This document shows positions 44,058 to 52,068 of a stretch of DNA of 52,068 nt, piece by piece. How positions within the stretch are numbered: position 1 is the stretch's first letter; each line of letters begins with the position of its first letter. Under the pieces are notes generated by a model. That model saw only the letters and a list, made by a program, of their open reading frames with translations. It was not told the origin of the DNA and ran no database searches. Origin of the DNA: Dehalococcoidales bacterium. Its GTDB lineage: Bacteria > Chloroflexota > Dehalococcoidia > Dehalococcoidales > CSSed11-197. The stretch covers positions 67,465 through 119,532 of the forward strand of contig JAQUNW010000002.1 of the NCBI GenBank assembly GCA_028717385.1, in the 5' to 3' direction. The position numbers and the translations under genes were made by a program.

Positions 44058-44762
44058 TTATATCCGGCTGTTGTAACTAATGCAAATACTGGCAATGCAG
44101 CAAAAATTGCATAATGGCTGCTTCTTGCAGGATGTCTTGCCGTGTTTTACCAGCAAGGCATGGTATTCATTATATATGGCTGTGTCCGGCTCCAGATTTG
44201 TCGTAAAAAGCCTCTGGTAATTGTCATAACTGATGCCTCCTTCTGGTACAACGCCGATTCTTGAAAGTATGCGGCAGGTATAAGCGTCTATTACGAAAAC
44301 CGGACGTTTCAAGGCATATAACAGTATGGAATCAGCTGTTTCCGGCCCTATACCATGTACCGAAAGAAGGCTTTGACGAATATCAGCCGTATTAAAATCA
44401 TTCAGTAAACTCAAATTATAGTTACAACTGACGCGCAACCATTCAACAAGTGATTTGAGCTTGCGCGCCTTGTCATTGTAATAACCGGACGGTTTGATGA
44501 GCGCTGCAAGATCCTTTTCCGGCAGCCTTTGCAGAGAGTGCGGATTAAGATTCCCGGTTTCTCTGAGGTTTTCTATCGCCCTGGCAGCGCTCTCCCACGA
44601 TGTGGACTGGGTTAACACAGCCCCTACCATGACTTCAAAAGGTGTTTCGCCCGGCCACCAGTGCTGATGGCTATAGCGCTCAAACAGTTTGTTATAGATG
44701 TATTCCAGCTTATTCGGTGCAAAGTTGTCTTTCGTCGGTTTGAAAATAATTCCTGCGTGCAT
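44058..44762 (-). CDS. Endonuclease III-related DNA glycosylase (MagIII-like)
   Basis: 234 aa. HhH-GPD fold: WWPGETPFEVMVGAVLTQSTSW, the hairpin LSVHGIGPETADSILLYAL, and the catalytic Asp in VFVIDAYTCRI. The C-terminal [4Fe-4S] cluster is C-x5-C-x2-C-x5-C. The catalytic Lys of bifunctional endonuclease III is Glu here (GPETAD instead of GxKTA), which points to a monofunctional glycosylase such as the 3-methyladenine type. Upstream of the sirtuin in the same transcript. Confidence 0.87.
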   Translation of the reverse strand: MHAGIIFKPTKDNFAPNKLEYIYNKLFERYSHQHWWPGETPFEVMVGAVLTQSTSWESAARAIENLRETGNLNPHSLQRLPEKDLAALIKPSGYYNDKARKLKSLVEWLRVSCNYNLSLLNDFNTADIRQSLLSVHGIGPETADSILLYALKRPVFVIDAYTCRILSRIGVVPEGGISYDNYQRLFTTNLEPDTAIYNEYHALLVKHGKTSCKKQPLCNFCCIASICISYNSRI

Positions 44763-44782
44763 ATTCAGACTCGGCTACAATT

Positions 44783-44791
44783 ATTATAACA
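44783..44791 (-). promoter_or_regulatory. Extended -10 promoter of the glycosylase-sirtuin pair
   Basis: On the minus strand TGT then TATAAT (44788-44783), 20 nt before ATG 44762, giving a leader of about 14 nt. Confidence 0.5.
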
Positions 44792-44838
44792 ACTACTATC
44801 AGCTGATCATAACATAAGGTTACCAATCTTTAATTTTA

Positions 44839-44847
44839 TGGTAAAAT
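44839..44847 (+). promoter_or_regulatory. Extended -10 promoter of the glycosyltransferase-PMT pair
   Basis: TGG then TAAAAT (44842-44847), start near 44854, AGGA shortly before ATG 44875. Confidence 0.5.
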
Positions 44848-44874
44848 AGCTCAAAACCTCCGGCATAGGACAAT

Positions 44875-45966
44875 ATGAAAGACAATGTAACAATAATAGT
44901 GCCAACTTATAATGAGAGTGATAATATTGTCCCACTTGTAGAACAAATCGCAAAAAGACTTTCCAGGTATAACTACGAAATTCTTTTTATCGATGATAAC
45001 AGTACAGATGGCACCGCTATGGTTATTGATTCTTTAAAGAGCAGCTATCCGGTTAGAGTAATAGTGCGCTACGATGAAAAAGGTCTGGCTTCTGCAGTGG
45101 TGAAGGGTTTTGAAAACGCCAAACATGATTTGATTGTGGTGATGGATGCCGACCTTCAGCATCCGCCTGAGATGATTCCACGGTTACTGGACAAGTTAGA
45201 TGATGGTGCTGACCTTGCTGTTGGCAGTCGTTATGTTCTCGGAGGTGGCTGCAGCGAATGGAGCGGGTTCAGAAAATTGATCAGCCGTGGTGCGATTATT
45301 TTTGCTGCTTTAGCGTTGCATCAATCCAGGAAAGTCAAAGATCCAATGAGTGGTTTTTTTGCATTGAAGCGAAAAGTGATTGATGGTATAAAGCTGGACC
45401 CCATTGGTTATAAAATCCTGCTCGAAGTGCTGGTATTGGGAAAATACAATCGGGTGGTAGAAGTCCCGTTTCAATTTCAGTTGCGTGAACAGGGTAAAAG
45501 CAAGCTCGATCTGAACCAGCAATATGAATACCTGCATCATCTGCTGCGGTTGTCTGTAAGAAGCGGGGAATTTGCGCGCTTCGTTAAATTCTGCCTGGTT
45601 GGCGGCAGTGGCGTACTGGTTAATATGGGCTTGTTATGGTTACTGACTGAAAAAGCAGGCCTTTTTTATGTACTTTCTTCTGTTTTTGCTATAGAAACGT
45701 CAATTATTACTAACTATTTACTCAATTATTTCGTTACATTTAAAGACCGGCAGGTCCCGGGGGCAAAATCTTTTCTTGTCAGATTGGTCAAATTCAATCT
45801 GGTTAGCCTTGGGGGGCTGGTAATCAATCTTGGAATCCTATCCTTTTTCACCGAGATTGTTGGTTTTCACTATATGTTATCCAACCTGATTGGTATTGCA
45901 GGCGCTACTCTATGGAACTATTTTGTAAATAACTGGTGGACGTGGAAAGACTCAAATCCTGTATAA
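44875..45966 (+). CDS. Polyprenol-phosphate mannose synthase-like GT2 fused to GtrA domain
   Basis: 363 aa. GT2 domain (1-225): TIIVPTYNESDNI, FIDDNSTDGTA, metal site VMDADLQHPPE, VGSRYV, DPMSGFFALKR and LREQGKSKL, the DPM1-type pattern. The GtrA domain (about 235-358) has four helices starting FVKFCLVGGSGVLVNMG. The product would be a polyprenyl-phosphate-linked sugar, most likely mannose given the PMT gene overlapping it. Sugar identity is inferred from context. Confidence 0.9.
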   Translation: MKDNVTIIVPTYNESDNIVPLVEQIAKRLSRYNYEILFIDDNSTDGTAMVIDSLKSSYPVRVIVRYDEKGLASAVVKGFENAKHDLIVVMDADLQHPPEMIPRLLDKLDDGADLAVGSRYVLGGGCSEWSGFRKLISRGAIIFAALALHQSRKVKDPMSGFFALKRKVIDGIKLDPIGYKILLEVLVLGKYNRVVEVPFQFQLREQGKSKLDLNQQYEYLHHLLRLSVRSGEFARFVKFCLVGGSGVLVNMGLLWLLTEKAGLFYVLSSVFAIETSIITNYLLNYFVTFKDRQVPGAKSFLVRLVKFNLVSLGGLVINLGILSFFTEIVGFHYMLSNLIGIAGATLWNYFVNNWWTWKDSNPV

Positions 45967-47276
45967 ATTGGTTAAAGCAATGGCAGTATCTTGGAATTGC
46001 GGTGATTGTTATTGCCAGCCTTTTGCTCCACCTGGGTCTGATGATACGCCCGGACGAACCGCTTTTTGATGAAGTCCACTATGTAAATGACGCCAGGCAT
46101 GCTATTGGAACCGGCGGTACCGAGCGAACAGAGCATCCTCCCCTTGGAAAATTGCTGGTGGTTGGAGGCATGCTGATATTTGGGGATAATCCAGTCGGCT
46201 GGCGATTGATCGCTATTTTAATGGGCGCTGCATCGCTGGTGTTCTTTTATATGATTTGCCGGCGGTTGAACCTGAGTGAAAAGGTATGTTATCTGGCTGT
46301 CTTCCTCCTGGCTTTTGAGAATCTCACTTTTGTACAAAGCCAGATTGCCATGCTTGATGTGTATTGCCAGTTCTTCATGCTTTTAAGCCTCTGGATGTAT
46401 CTGAGAGGCAGCTACCCGTTATCGGCGATATCAATAGCCCTGGCTGCACTCGCCAAGTTGAACGGTGTACTGGTCGTACTGGTAATTGGTATGCACTGGC
46501 TTCTTGCCCGGTGCCCGAACTGGAAAAAATTTATTGCTTCCTATATTACTCTGGCTCCTCTAGCTTTTCTGGTATTTCTGCCAGTACTTGAGTATACATA
46601 CTTTGGCGAACTTCAAAATCCAATCAGCCGCGCGCTGGAGATGGTCAAGCTCACCGGCTCGATTACATTCGATGCCTATGAAGCCGGTAGCATTGCTTCG
46701 AGACCATGGGAGTGGGTATTAACCCCGGAAAACTTTGTTTACTGGTGGAATCCGCGCTTTATCGGTATGCTCAGTCCTACCCTTTGGATTCTTATAATCC
46801 CATCTATAGTTTATGTTACTTATCGTGCTCTGAAAGGTGATGACGCGCCATTATTCCCCTTTTCAATGTTTATCGGTTTATACCTGGTGTGGATTCCGGC
46901 CAGCCTTATCAGCAATCGGGCTAGTTTTATTTTTTACTTCTATCCGGCAATTCCTTCGGTTGCAATAGCCTTGGGAATTGTATTCGGCAAGCTGATAGAT
47001 GTTTCCCGCGAGCGCCTGAAAGGGAAACTGAGATTGCTGCTTAAAATTATAATTCCCCTCTATTTACTCGGTCATTTGATTGCTTTTAACATCATGGCGC
47101 CGCCTTCCCTGTGGTGGAAAATTCCCTTTAGTATCGGCATGTTTATATTCAGCTTCTGGTATTTGCGCCTGGGGCCGACCCCATATCCCGAACCGGCGCG
47201 GCTCGTTGAGGAAGGGGATGAAGAAGTACTGTTAGGGATGAATAGTAGTGTCGAACCGGATTTTCAGGCTTCCTGA
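45936..47276 (+). CDS. Protein O-mannosyltransferase (PMT, GT39)
   Basis: 446 aa. GT-C membrane enzyme. The first external loop has the catalytic LFDEVHYVNDARH (Asp-Glu) and TEHPPLGKLLVV. Later MLDVYCQFFMLLSLWMYLRG and a large C-half with several helices (about ten to eleven in all). PMT enzymes move mannose from polyprenyl-phosphate to Ser/Thr of exported proteins. The GTG 45936 start overlaps the previous gene by 31 nt; GTG 45942 is also possible; neither has a clear Shine-Dalgarno. Confidence 0.88.
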   Translation: MDVERLKSCINWLKQWQYLGIAVIVIASLLLHLGLMIRPDEPLFDEVHYVNDARHAIGTGGTERTEHPPLGKLLVVGGMLIFGDNPVGWRLIAILMGAASLVFFYMICRRLNLSEKVCYLAVFLLAFENLTFVQSQIAMLDVYCQFFMLLSLWMYLRGSYPLSAISIALAALAKLNGVLVVLVIGMHWLLARCPNWKKFIASYITLAPLAFLVFLPVLEYTYFGELQNPISRALEMVKLTGSITFDAYEAGSIASRPWEWVLTPENFVYWWNPRFIGMLSPTLWILIIPSIVYVTYRALKGDDAPLFPFSMFIGLYLVWIPASLISNRASFIFYFYPAIPSVAIALGIVFGKLIDVSRERLKGKLRLLLKIIIPLYLLGHLIAFNIMAPPSLWWKIPFSIGMFIFSFWYLRLGPTPYPEPARLVEEGDEEVLLGMNSSVEPDFQAS

Positions 47277-47363
47277 TTTCTCCTTAATAGCCAGATCGTA
47301 TTTTAGAGGAGTATCATTTTTCCAATTAGCAGTTTCCAATGCCAGAATGGGACGGGGTGAAAT

Positions 47364-47852
47364 ATGGAAGTTGATATTATAATTGACGATGAATACCAGG
47401 CTCAGATAGAGCCAGATTATTTAGAACAAGTAGCCGTGGCGACCCTGAGGCATATCCGCCCGGAAGGCAATCTCCAGCTCGGTATAGTGGTTACCGGAGA
47501 TGAAGATGTGCAGCGGCTCAATCGGGAGTACCGGGGGATTGATGCAACTACCGATGTATTATCTTTTGCTATGCAGGATGAGCTGATCGTAAGCGATGAA
47601 GATGATGAGGCAATTGAACAATTTCCATTGTATCCAGATGGTATTGAACAGCTGGGGGAAGTGATAATTTCGCTGCCTCAGGCAGCCAGGCAGGCAGAAT
47701 CCGGCGGGCATAAATTGATACAAGAGATTACGATCCTTATAATTCATGGAGTTCTTCACCTTCTGGGATTTGATCATGAAGCAGATGCAGAAGCAGAAAT
47801 TATGGAGAAACATGAAGTTGATATATTGGCAAAAGTTGGAGGCGCAGCCTGA
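47364..47852 (+). CDS. ybeY: Endoribonuclease YbeY
   Basis: 162 aa. Late 16S rRNA maturation and ribosome quality control. The UPF0054 zinc motif HGVLHLLGFDH is near the end, and RLNREYRGIDATTDVLSFAM in the middle. An acidic insert (SDEDDEAIEQ) lengthens the middle loop. GGGGTGAAAT precedes the ATG. Confidence 0.93.
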   Translation: MEVDIIIDDEYQAQIEPDYLEQVAVATLRHIRPEGNLQLGIVVTGDEDVQRLNREYRGIDATTDVLSFAMQDELIVSDEDDEAIEQFPLYPDGIEQLGEVIISLPQAARQAESGGHKLIQEITILIIHGVLHLLGFDHEADAEAEIMEKHEVDILAKVGGAA

Positions 47853-48449
47853 ATGAAGGTGCTAGGGCTGTCTGGCTCCCCGCGTCAGGGCAATACTGCC
47901 GCCTTGCTAACTCGCATGCTGGAAGGTGCAGCTAGCCAGGGAGCGCAGATAAAAAACTTCGATCTGTCCATACTGAATATTAAGCCCTGTACTCATTGTG
48001 ATGCGTGTTTGAAGGACGGGGAATGTAATATCAACGATGATATGCAAACTCTGTACCGGGAAATGGAAACCGCAGACGCCATCATACTGGCTTCCCCTCT
48101 CCACTTTATGACAGTGACGGCTAATGCCAAGCTTTTCATTGACCGCTGCCAGGCAATTTGGGCCAGGAAATACATACTTGGCAAGCCACCATTGGGTGAT
48201 AGCAAATACAGAAAGGGCGTCTTTGTCAGTGTTGCAGGCCGGAAGGGAAAGCATTTATTCGATGCCGCACGGATCACTGTCAAGGCATTATTCGCCAGCC
48301 TGGACGTCAGCTACAGGGGAGAGTTGTTAATTGCCGGGGTAGATGAAGCTGGTTCAATCAATTGCCAGCCGGGGGTTCTTGATGAAGCTTATCGAATGGG
48401 TGTCTGTCTCGCAGGGCAGATGGAAGAGTCCAACGACTCGACTTTATAA
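47853..48449 (+). CDS. Iron-sulfur flavoprotein (NADPH-dependent FMN reductase family)
   Basis: 198 aa. Flavodoxin-like FMN site LGLSGSPRQGNTAALL, then a compact cysteine motif CTHCDACLKDGEC (four Cys), as in Isf [4Fe-4S] flavoproteins of anaerobes, and ASPLHFMTVTANAKLFIDR. Likely an electron carrier or oxidative-stress reductase. Starts right after ybeY (GGAGG at 47838-47842). Confidence 0.86.
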   Translation: MKVLGLSGSPRQGNTAALLTRMLEGAASQGAQIKNFDLSILNIKPCTHCDACLKDGECNINDDMQTLYREMETADAIILASPLHFMTVTANAKLFIDRCQAIWARKYILGKPPLGDSKYRKGVFVSVAGRKGKHLFDAARITVKALFASLDVSYRGELLIAGVDEAGSINCQPGVLDEAYRMGVCLAGQMEESNDSTL

Positions 48450-48507
48450 TCTCCGGATGTCATAGTTGCAGACAATAGGCAAGATCCCTGAATTGTAGAG
48501 TATTCTC

Positions 48508-48530
48508 TTGACGGCTATATCGCATATAAT
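48508..48530 (+). promoter_or_regulatory. -10 promoter of tilS, near-leaderless
   Basis: Perfect TATAAT (48525-48530) ends 9 nt before ATG 48540; TTGACG (48508-48513) lies 11 nt upstream, too near for a standard -35. No Shine-Dalgarno. Confidence 0.5.
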
Positions 48531-48539
48531 AAATTGATT

Positions 48540-49970
48540 ATGACTGTGAGAAGACAAACTCTGCTTGAAGATCGGGTATACGATTTTATCAGGAAGTATC
48601 TCCTTGTTGTGCCTGGCAGCCGCATTGTTGTGGCTGTTTCGGGAGGGCCTGATTCAGTCGCTCTTTTGCAATTACTGTACAATTTGAGAAATGTATTAAA
48701 GATTTCCCTGGTGGTGGCGCACCTGGACCACAATTTGAGGGGGGATGAATCAACCGGAGACGCGTTATACGTAGCCGGATTAGCCCAGAGTCTCGGATTG
48801 CCGTTTGCAGTTGGTGGCAGAGATGTCAAAAAATACCGCCAAACCCACAAAATGACCCTCGAAGAAGCAGCTCGTGAGGTGCGTTATTCATACCTGGCTG
48901 AAGTCGCCGCTGAATGCGGTGCCGAACTGGTGGCGACTGGTCATACACAATCCGACAACGTTGAAACTATCCTGATGCATCTCATTCGGGGTACTGGCAC
49001 TCTAGGGCTCAAAGGGTTGTTGCCCTTAGCTGTCAGGCATTGCGGGGAACATAAAATTAACATTATCAGGCCTTTACTGGATATCACTCGCGATGAAATC
49101 GAGGCCTATTGTATGAATCGTGGTCTTGAAACACGTACTGATAGTACCAACCTTAGCCTTTCTCCATTCAGAAATCGGGTTCGTTTGGAGCTGTTGCCTC
49201 TTCTCCGGGAATACAACCCGGCAATAGAAAAGGCTGTTTTGCGACTGGCAAATATTGCCGCTGATGAATTGGACTACCTTGCCCTCAACCGGGATAAGGC
49301 GTGGAGTGAGTTTGTCACCAGGCATGATGAAATTATTGTGTTCGAGAGGCCCGGATTTGATTCACTTCACCCGGCACTACAGCGCTCGTTGCTACGTCGG
49401 GCAACCAATGAAATTGCCGGTACATTGAAAGATATTGAAGCTTCTCATATTGAAGATGTGTTAAATCACCTTGACCGGGGTGCGGGCAAGCAGATTGAAC
49501 TCAAGAGGGATATTGTTTTTACGATTGAGCATGAACACTATCTTTTAGCAAAAAAAGGGAAAAATTTGTGCCCGTATCCTCCAATCACCGGAGAGCACGA
49601 GTTGAAAATACCAGGCGAAAATGAACTTGGCAGGTGGAAGGTAAACACTAGTGTAATCCGCGGAAACCAGGTTGGGGGTGATATAGCGCCTTTAATTTGT
49701 TATCTTGATCTTGCCAAGATTACCACTGGACTGGTGATGCGTTCTCGCCAGCCGGGAGATCGATTCGTTCCTATGGGAATGAGGACGGAAAAAAAGATTA
49801 AAGACTATTTGATAGATGCCCGGGTTCCACGCTCCTGGAGGGATAATATACCAGTTATTGTATGTGATGATGAAGTTGTCTGGCTGGCTGGATATCGTAT
49901 TGATGATGGATTCAAAGTTACGGCAGATACGAAAAATATGTTGCGCATTGAGATGACTTGCATCTCCTGA
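48540..49970 (+). CDS. tilS: tRNA(Ile)-lysidine synthase
   Basis: 476 aa. Converts the CAU-anticodon C34 to lysidine so tRNA-Ile reads AUA. PP-loop SGGPDSVALLQLL, HLDHNLRGDES, GHTQSDNVETILMHLIRGTG, then the central NRVRLELLPLL region and a C-terminal TilS domain with SRQPGDRFVPMGM. ATG 48540 is preferred to an in-frame TTG at 48534. The tail of the window's forward strand; 49971-50124 has no convincing gene. Confidence 0.94.
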   Translation: MTVRRQTLLEDRVYDFIRKYLLVVPGSRIVVAVSGGPDSVALLQLLYNLRNVLKISLVVAHLDHNLRGDESTGDALYVAGLAQSLGLPFAVGGRDVKKYRQTHKMTLEEAAREVRYSYLAEVAAECGAELVATGHTQSDNVETILMHLIRGTGTLGLKGLLPLAVRHCGEHKINIIRPLLDITRDEIEAYCMNRGLETRTDSTNLSLSPFRNRVRLELLPLLREYNPAIEKAVLRLANIAADELDYLALNRDKAWSEFVTRHDEIIVFERPGFDSLHPALQRSLLRRATNEIAGTLKDIEASHIEDVLNHLDRGAGKQIELKRDIVFTIEHEHYLLAKKGKNLCPYPPITGEHELKIPGENELGRWKVNTSVIRGNQVGGDIAPLICYLDLAKITTGLVMRSRQPGDRFVPMGMRTEKKIKDYLIDARVPRSWRDNIPVIVCDDEVVWLAGYRIDDGFKVTADTKNMLRIEMTCIS

Positions 49971-50124
49971 AACTCGTTTAGTTTTTATTGCCCGGTTGCC
50001 GCAGCGGGTTTAAAAGGATGTAAAAGCTGATCTGCCATCGCTTATTATTGTAGCCTGGTAAAATCCCCGGTTAACGTGAGCTCGGATTATCAAGCCATAC
50101 TGCGCGTTGGTGATATCGGTGTTG

Positions 50125-50772
50125 TTAAAAGAGCCTGGGGAACATGGCTGACTTGCTATTTAGCCAATTAAGGGCTTTTTTGGTGTCTGAGGCAACTTTT
50201 TCCTTGTCGGAATTCTTTAAACGGTACTTGAACAACCAGTACACAAATTCGATATCATCCTGTGCCTGATAGCGAGAGCCGGTGTCAGCTGCGCCAGCAT
50301 AAAGGTTGCGGAGGCTATCCTCCTCTTTTTCATAAATAGCAATAAATGCGCGGCTTTTAGTGTCTTCGGGAGGAGTCAAGCCAAGGCTGGCAAATTCCTT
50401 TTCTATTTCAGCACAAACAGCTTTTAGCAGAGCAGCTTCTACTGTCACTCCATACAGGTAGTTCAGGTAGAGGTTATATTTACCATCTCCGATCATTTCC
50501 CTGGCTTCTCCAGGAGTAATTTTCAGAGGAGGTTTACCATGGTTAATAAATTGAGCGCTTTCCCGGTGGTTGACTATGTCGCCCCCGGTTTCCATGATCA
50601 GCATTTGGGCAAGTGATACCCAATCCAGAGCCTCTCCACCGACAAGATAATTCTCCTCGGGATAATCGCGTATGGCTTCAATCAATGCCAGGTACCAGTG
50701 CTTGCCAGCTTTAATAGAGGTTTTCATGCGGTGGACTATTACCTGGTGAGAACCGACAGGCAAGTCGCTCAT
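50125..50772 (-). CDS. Conserved-looking protein of unknown function, coupled to secA
   Basis: 215 aa, soluble, mixed alpha-helical, no signal peptide or membrane helix. It begins 15 nt after the secA stop on the same strand, so it is co-transcribed. Mid-region ALDWVSLAQMLIMETGGDIVNHRE and ITPGEAREMIGDGKYNLYLN, then a Lys/Asp-rich C-terminus with EFVYWLFKYRLK. I recognise no family and assign no function. Confidence 0.7.
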   Translation of the reverse strand: MSDLPVGSHQVIVHRMKTSIKAGKHWYLALIEAIRDYPEENYLVGGEALDWVSLAQMLIMETGGDIVNHRESAQFINHGKPPLKITPGEAREMIGDGKYNLYLNYLYGVTVEAALLKAVCAEIEKEFASLGLTPPEDTKSRAFIAIYEKEEDSLRNLYAGAADTGSRYQAQDDIEFVYWLFKYRLKNSDKEKVASDTKKALNWLNSKSAMFPRLF

Positions 50773-50787
50773 AAATGACGTCCCCGG

Positions 50788-52068
50788 CTATTGGCCGCAA
50801 CAGTGCTTGTATTTTTTCCCGCTGCCACACGGACAAGGATCGTTGCGTCCTACTTTTTTCCCCGTGGTTTTGGATGTCCTCGCAGCACTGGCTGCTCCGG
50901 CTGATATGGCAGCAGAATGAGATGGGGAAGGTATTCCTGGCCTTGACATACTGAGTCCGGATGGAGGAGATAGCGGCCGTTCACCCTTTCTTACAATGCT
51001 CATTCGGAAAATGGCATGGGCAACGTCGTGACGGATGGTTTGGAGCAGGACCTGGAATTGCTGGAACCCCTGATTTTTATAAGCATCGGCTGCGCGGGTT
51101 TGCTGAAGAGTTTGCCAACCAGCCTGCAGGCGCATGAATTCCATATTTGTCAGGTGCTCTACCCAGAGGGAGTCGATTGTTTTGAGCAGCAGGAACTTTT
51201 CCAGCAGACGCATCTTTTCTTCGCCAAATTCCTGCTCCCTTTTCTGGTACAGTTTATCAGCTTGATGTGCGAGTGCTTCCTGTATTTGCTCGGGCTTCAT
51301 TTGAGTCAGAGTTTCCGGATTCAATTCCGGAGGCACTGGCATAATGGTGCCTGCTTCGCTCAACAATCCTGAATAATCTGGCTCATAGGTATCAGCTGTG
51401 TGATTGGTTATGATATCTTCGATCTCATCGGCAACCATACCCAGGATATTGGTTTTAAGATCTGCTCCGGTAAGAACCTTTCGTCTCTCGGCATAGATTA
51501 TTTCGCGCTGCTTGTTAACAACGTCATCAAAATCTACCAATTGCTTGCGTATGTCGAAATGATAGCCTTCAACGCGTTTTTGCGCATCGGCAATTGAACG
51601 CGAAACCATTTTATTTTCTATCGGGTCGGACTCATCCATCCCTGCCCAATCCATAATAGCCTTGATGCGTTCAGAGCCAAAGCGGCGCATAAGATCGTCA
51701 TCGAGAGAAACATAAAAGCGGGATTTGCCAGGGTCTCCTTGACGCCCGGCACGCCCTCTAAGCTGGTTATCTATACGGCGGGCTTCGTGGCGCTCGGTGC
51801 CTATCACGTATAGGCCGCCAAGCTCAAGGACTTTCTTCTGCCGGGCTTCCCACTCTTTAATGGCCTTTTCATCGCCATCGTCCGGCTTCTTTCCACCCAG
51901 GAGTATGTCCACACCGCGTCCTGCCATATTAGTAGCCACTGTAACCGCGCCGGGTTCGCCAGCCCGTGCGATGAACTCTGCTTCTCTCTCATGCTGCCGA
52001 GCGTTTAATACATTATGCTTGATGCCCTTGCGTCTCAGAAGATCACTTACGTAATCCGGTTTTTCAAT
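50788..52068 (-). CDS. secA: SecA preprotein translocase ATPase, C-terminal part (runs off the window)
   Basis: 426 residues of the C-terminal portion; the N-terminus lies beyond 52068 and the frame is open to the edge. NBD2 is visible with NARQHEREAEFIARAG, VTVATNMAGRGVDILLGG, GTERHEARRIDNQLRGRAGRQG and the SRFYVSLDDDLMRRFG region. Then helical wing/scaffold (LWVEHLTNMEFMRLQAG), and a C-terminal zinc motif NDPCPCGSGKKYKHCCG for SecB/ribosome contact. An apparent internal start at 51939 is not real. Confidence 0.95.
   Translation of the reverse strand: MEKPDYVSDLLRRKGIKHNVLNARQHEREAEFIARAGEPGAVTVATNMAGRGVDILLGGKKPDDGDEKAIKEWEARQKKVLELGGLYVIGTERHEARRIDNQLRGRAGRQGDPGKSRFYVSLDDDLMRRFGSERIKAIMDWAGMDESDPIENKMVSRSIADAQKRVEGYHFDIRKQLVDFDDVVNKQREIIYAERRKVLTGADLKTNILGMVADEIEDIITNHTADTYEPDYSGLLSEAGTIMPVPPELNPETLTQMKPEQIQEALAHQADKLYQKREQEFGEEKMRLLEKFLLLKTIDSLWVEHLTNMEFMRLQAGWQTLQQTRAADAYKNQGFQQFQVLLQTIRHDVAHAIFRMSIVRKGERPLSPPSGLSMSRPGIPSPSHSAAISAGAASAARTSKTTGKKVGRNDPCPCGSGKKYKHCCGQ

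Noticed and set aside
50076-50171. 31-codon + strand frame after an extended -10 (TGG-TAAAAT at 50056-50064)
   Set aside because: Too short, overlaps the end of the convergent gene and shows no recognisable sequence; the box may be chance.
51016-51372. 118-codon + strand open frame
   Set aside because: Opposite strand of secA; hydrophobic, Leu/Phe-rich composition is the usual antisense effect.

Overview
The window reads as chromosomal DNA of a strictly anaerobic Dehalococcoidia-like bacterium (Chloroflexota). The best pointers are a Re-type citrate synthase of the kind described in Dehalococcoides, a disconnected set of TCA genes (pyruvate carboxylase subunit B, two-subunit aconitase, isocitrate and malate dehydrogenases), an HspR-DnaJ pair, and housekeeping genes in a medium-GC background. 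Species assignment is inference. There is no rRNA, CRISPR array, prophage or insertion sequence.

Layout. 1-5900: pycB, aconitase large and small subunits, icd and mdh, all forward: the oxaloacetate-to-2-oxoglutarate branch plus malate. 6000-9600: polA overlapping mutM. 10140-10520: four tRNAs (Trp, Leu, Gly, Cys) on the minus strand. 10660-12700: a VTT-domain membrane protein, hspR and dnaJ, divergent from pyrG-tal-rho (12998-16587). Then tRNA-Glu, and tex with a small DUF3820 gene on minus. 19250-30770 is the accessory part: an amber-interrupted pseudogene, a DUF6629-like membrane protein, a DUF2779 Fe-S nuclease, a membrane-anchored clostripain-family (C11) protease overlapping a serpin gene, a tiny gene that is very likely a selenoprotein, a methyltransferase, a DUF2807 lipoprotein, an ABC-2 exporter and a second VTT protein. 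30850-37500: an MFS transporter and argC on minus, then Re-citrate synthase, a 66-aa membrane protein, purM (apparent AUU start) and purH. 37590-43280: recA, recX, rny, a YmdB-type phosphoesterase, a PHP phosphoesterase and plsY. 43280-49970: a sirtuin and an endonuclease III-like glycosylase on minus, then a dolichol-phosphate-mannose-synthase-like/GtrA fusion overlapping a protein O-mannosyltransferase, ybeY, an iron-sulfur flavoprotein and tilS. 50125-52068: an unknown gene behind the 3' part of secA, which runs off the window.

Main discoveries offered. (1) A 56-codon two-TM gene at 26419-26589 (minus) carries an in-frame UGA where its family has a conserved Cys, followed at bacterial-SECIS distance by a 6-bp hairpin with G in the loop, and it has its own promoter and Shine-Dalgarno: a candidate selenoprotein. 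(2) A C11 protease and a serpin with inhibitory hinge and predicted P1 Lys are translationally coupled. (3) Several genes (polA, tilS, the 30144 VTT gene, natA-like) have an extended -10 box 6-14 nt before an ATG without Shine-Dalgarno, suggesting leaderless or near-leaderless mRNAs. (4) purM appears to start at AUU. (5) A perfect 15-bp inverted repeat sits between the divergent lipoprotein and ABC exporter promoters.

How the genes work together. Pyruvate carboxylase makes oxaloacetate; Re-citrate synthase, aconitase and IDH carry it to 2-oxoglutarate for glutamate and arginine (argC); MDH gives malate. The mannosyl-lipid synthase and PMT form a protein O-mannosylation route whose natural targets would be Ser/Thr-rich surface stalks such as that of the C11 protease. 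All function calls come from reading the translated sequence; no database search was run.
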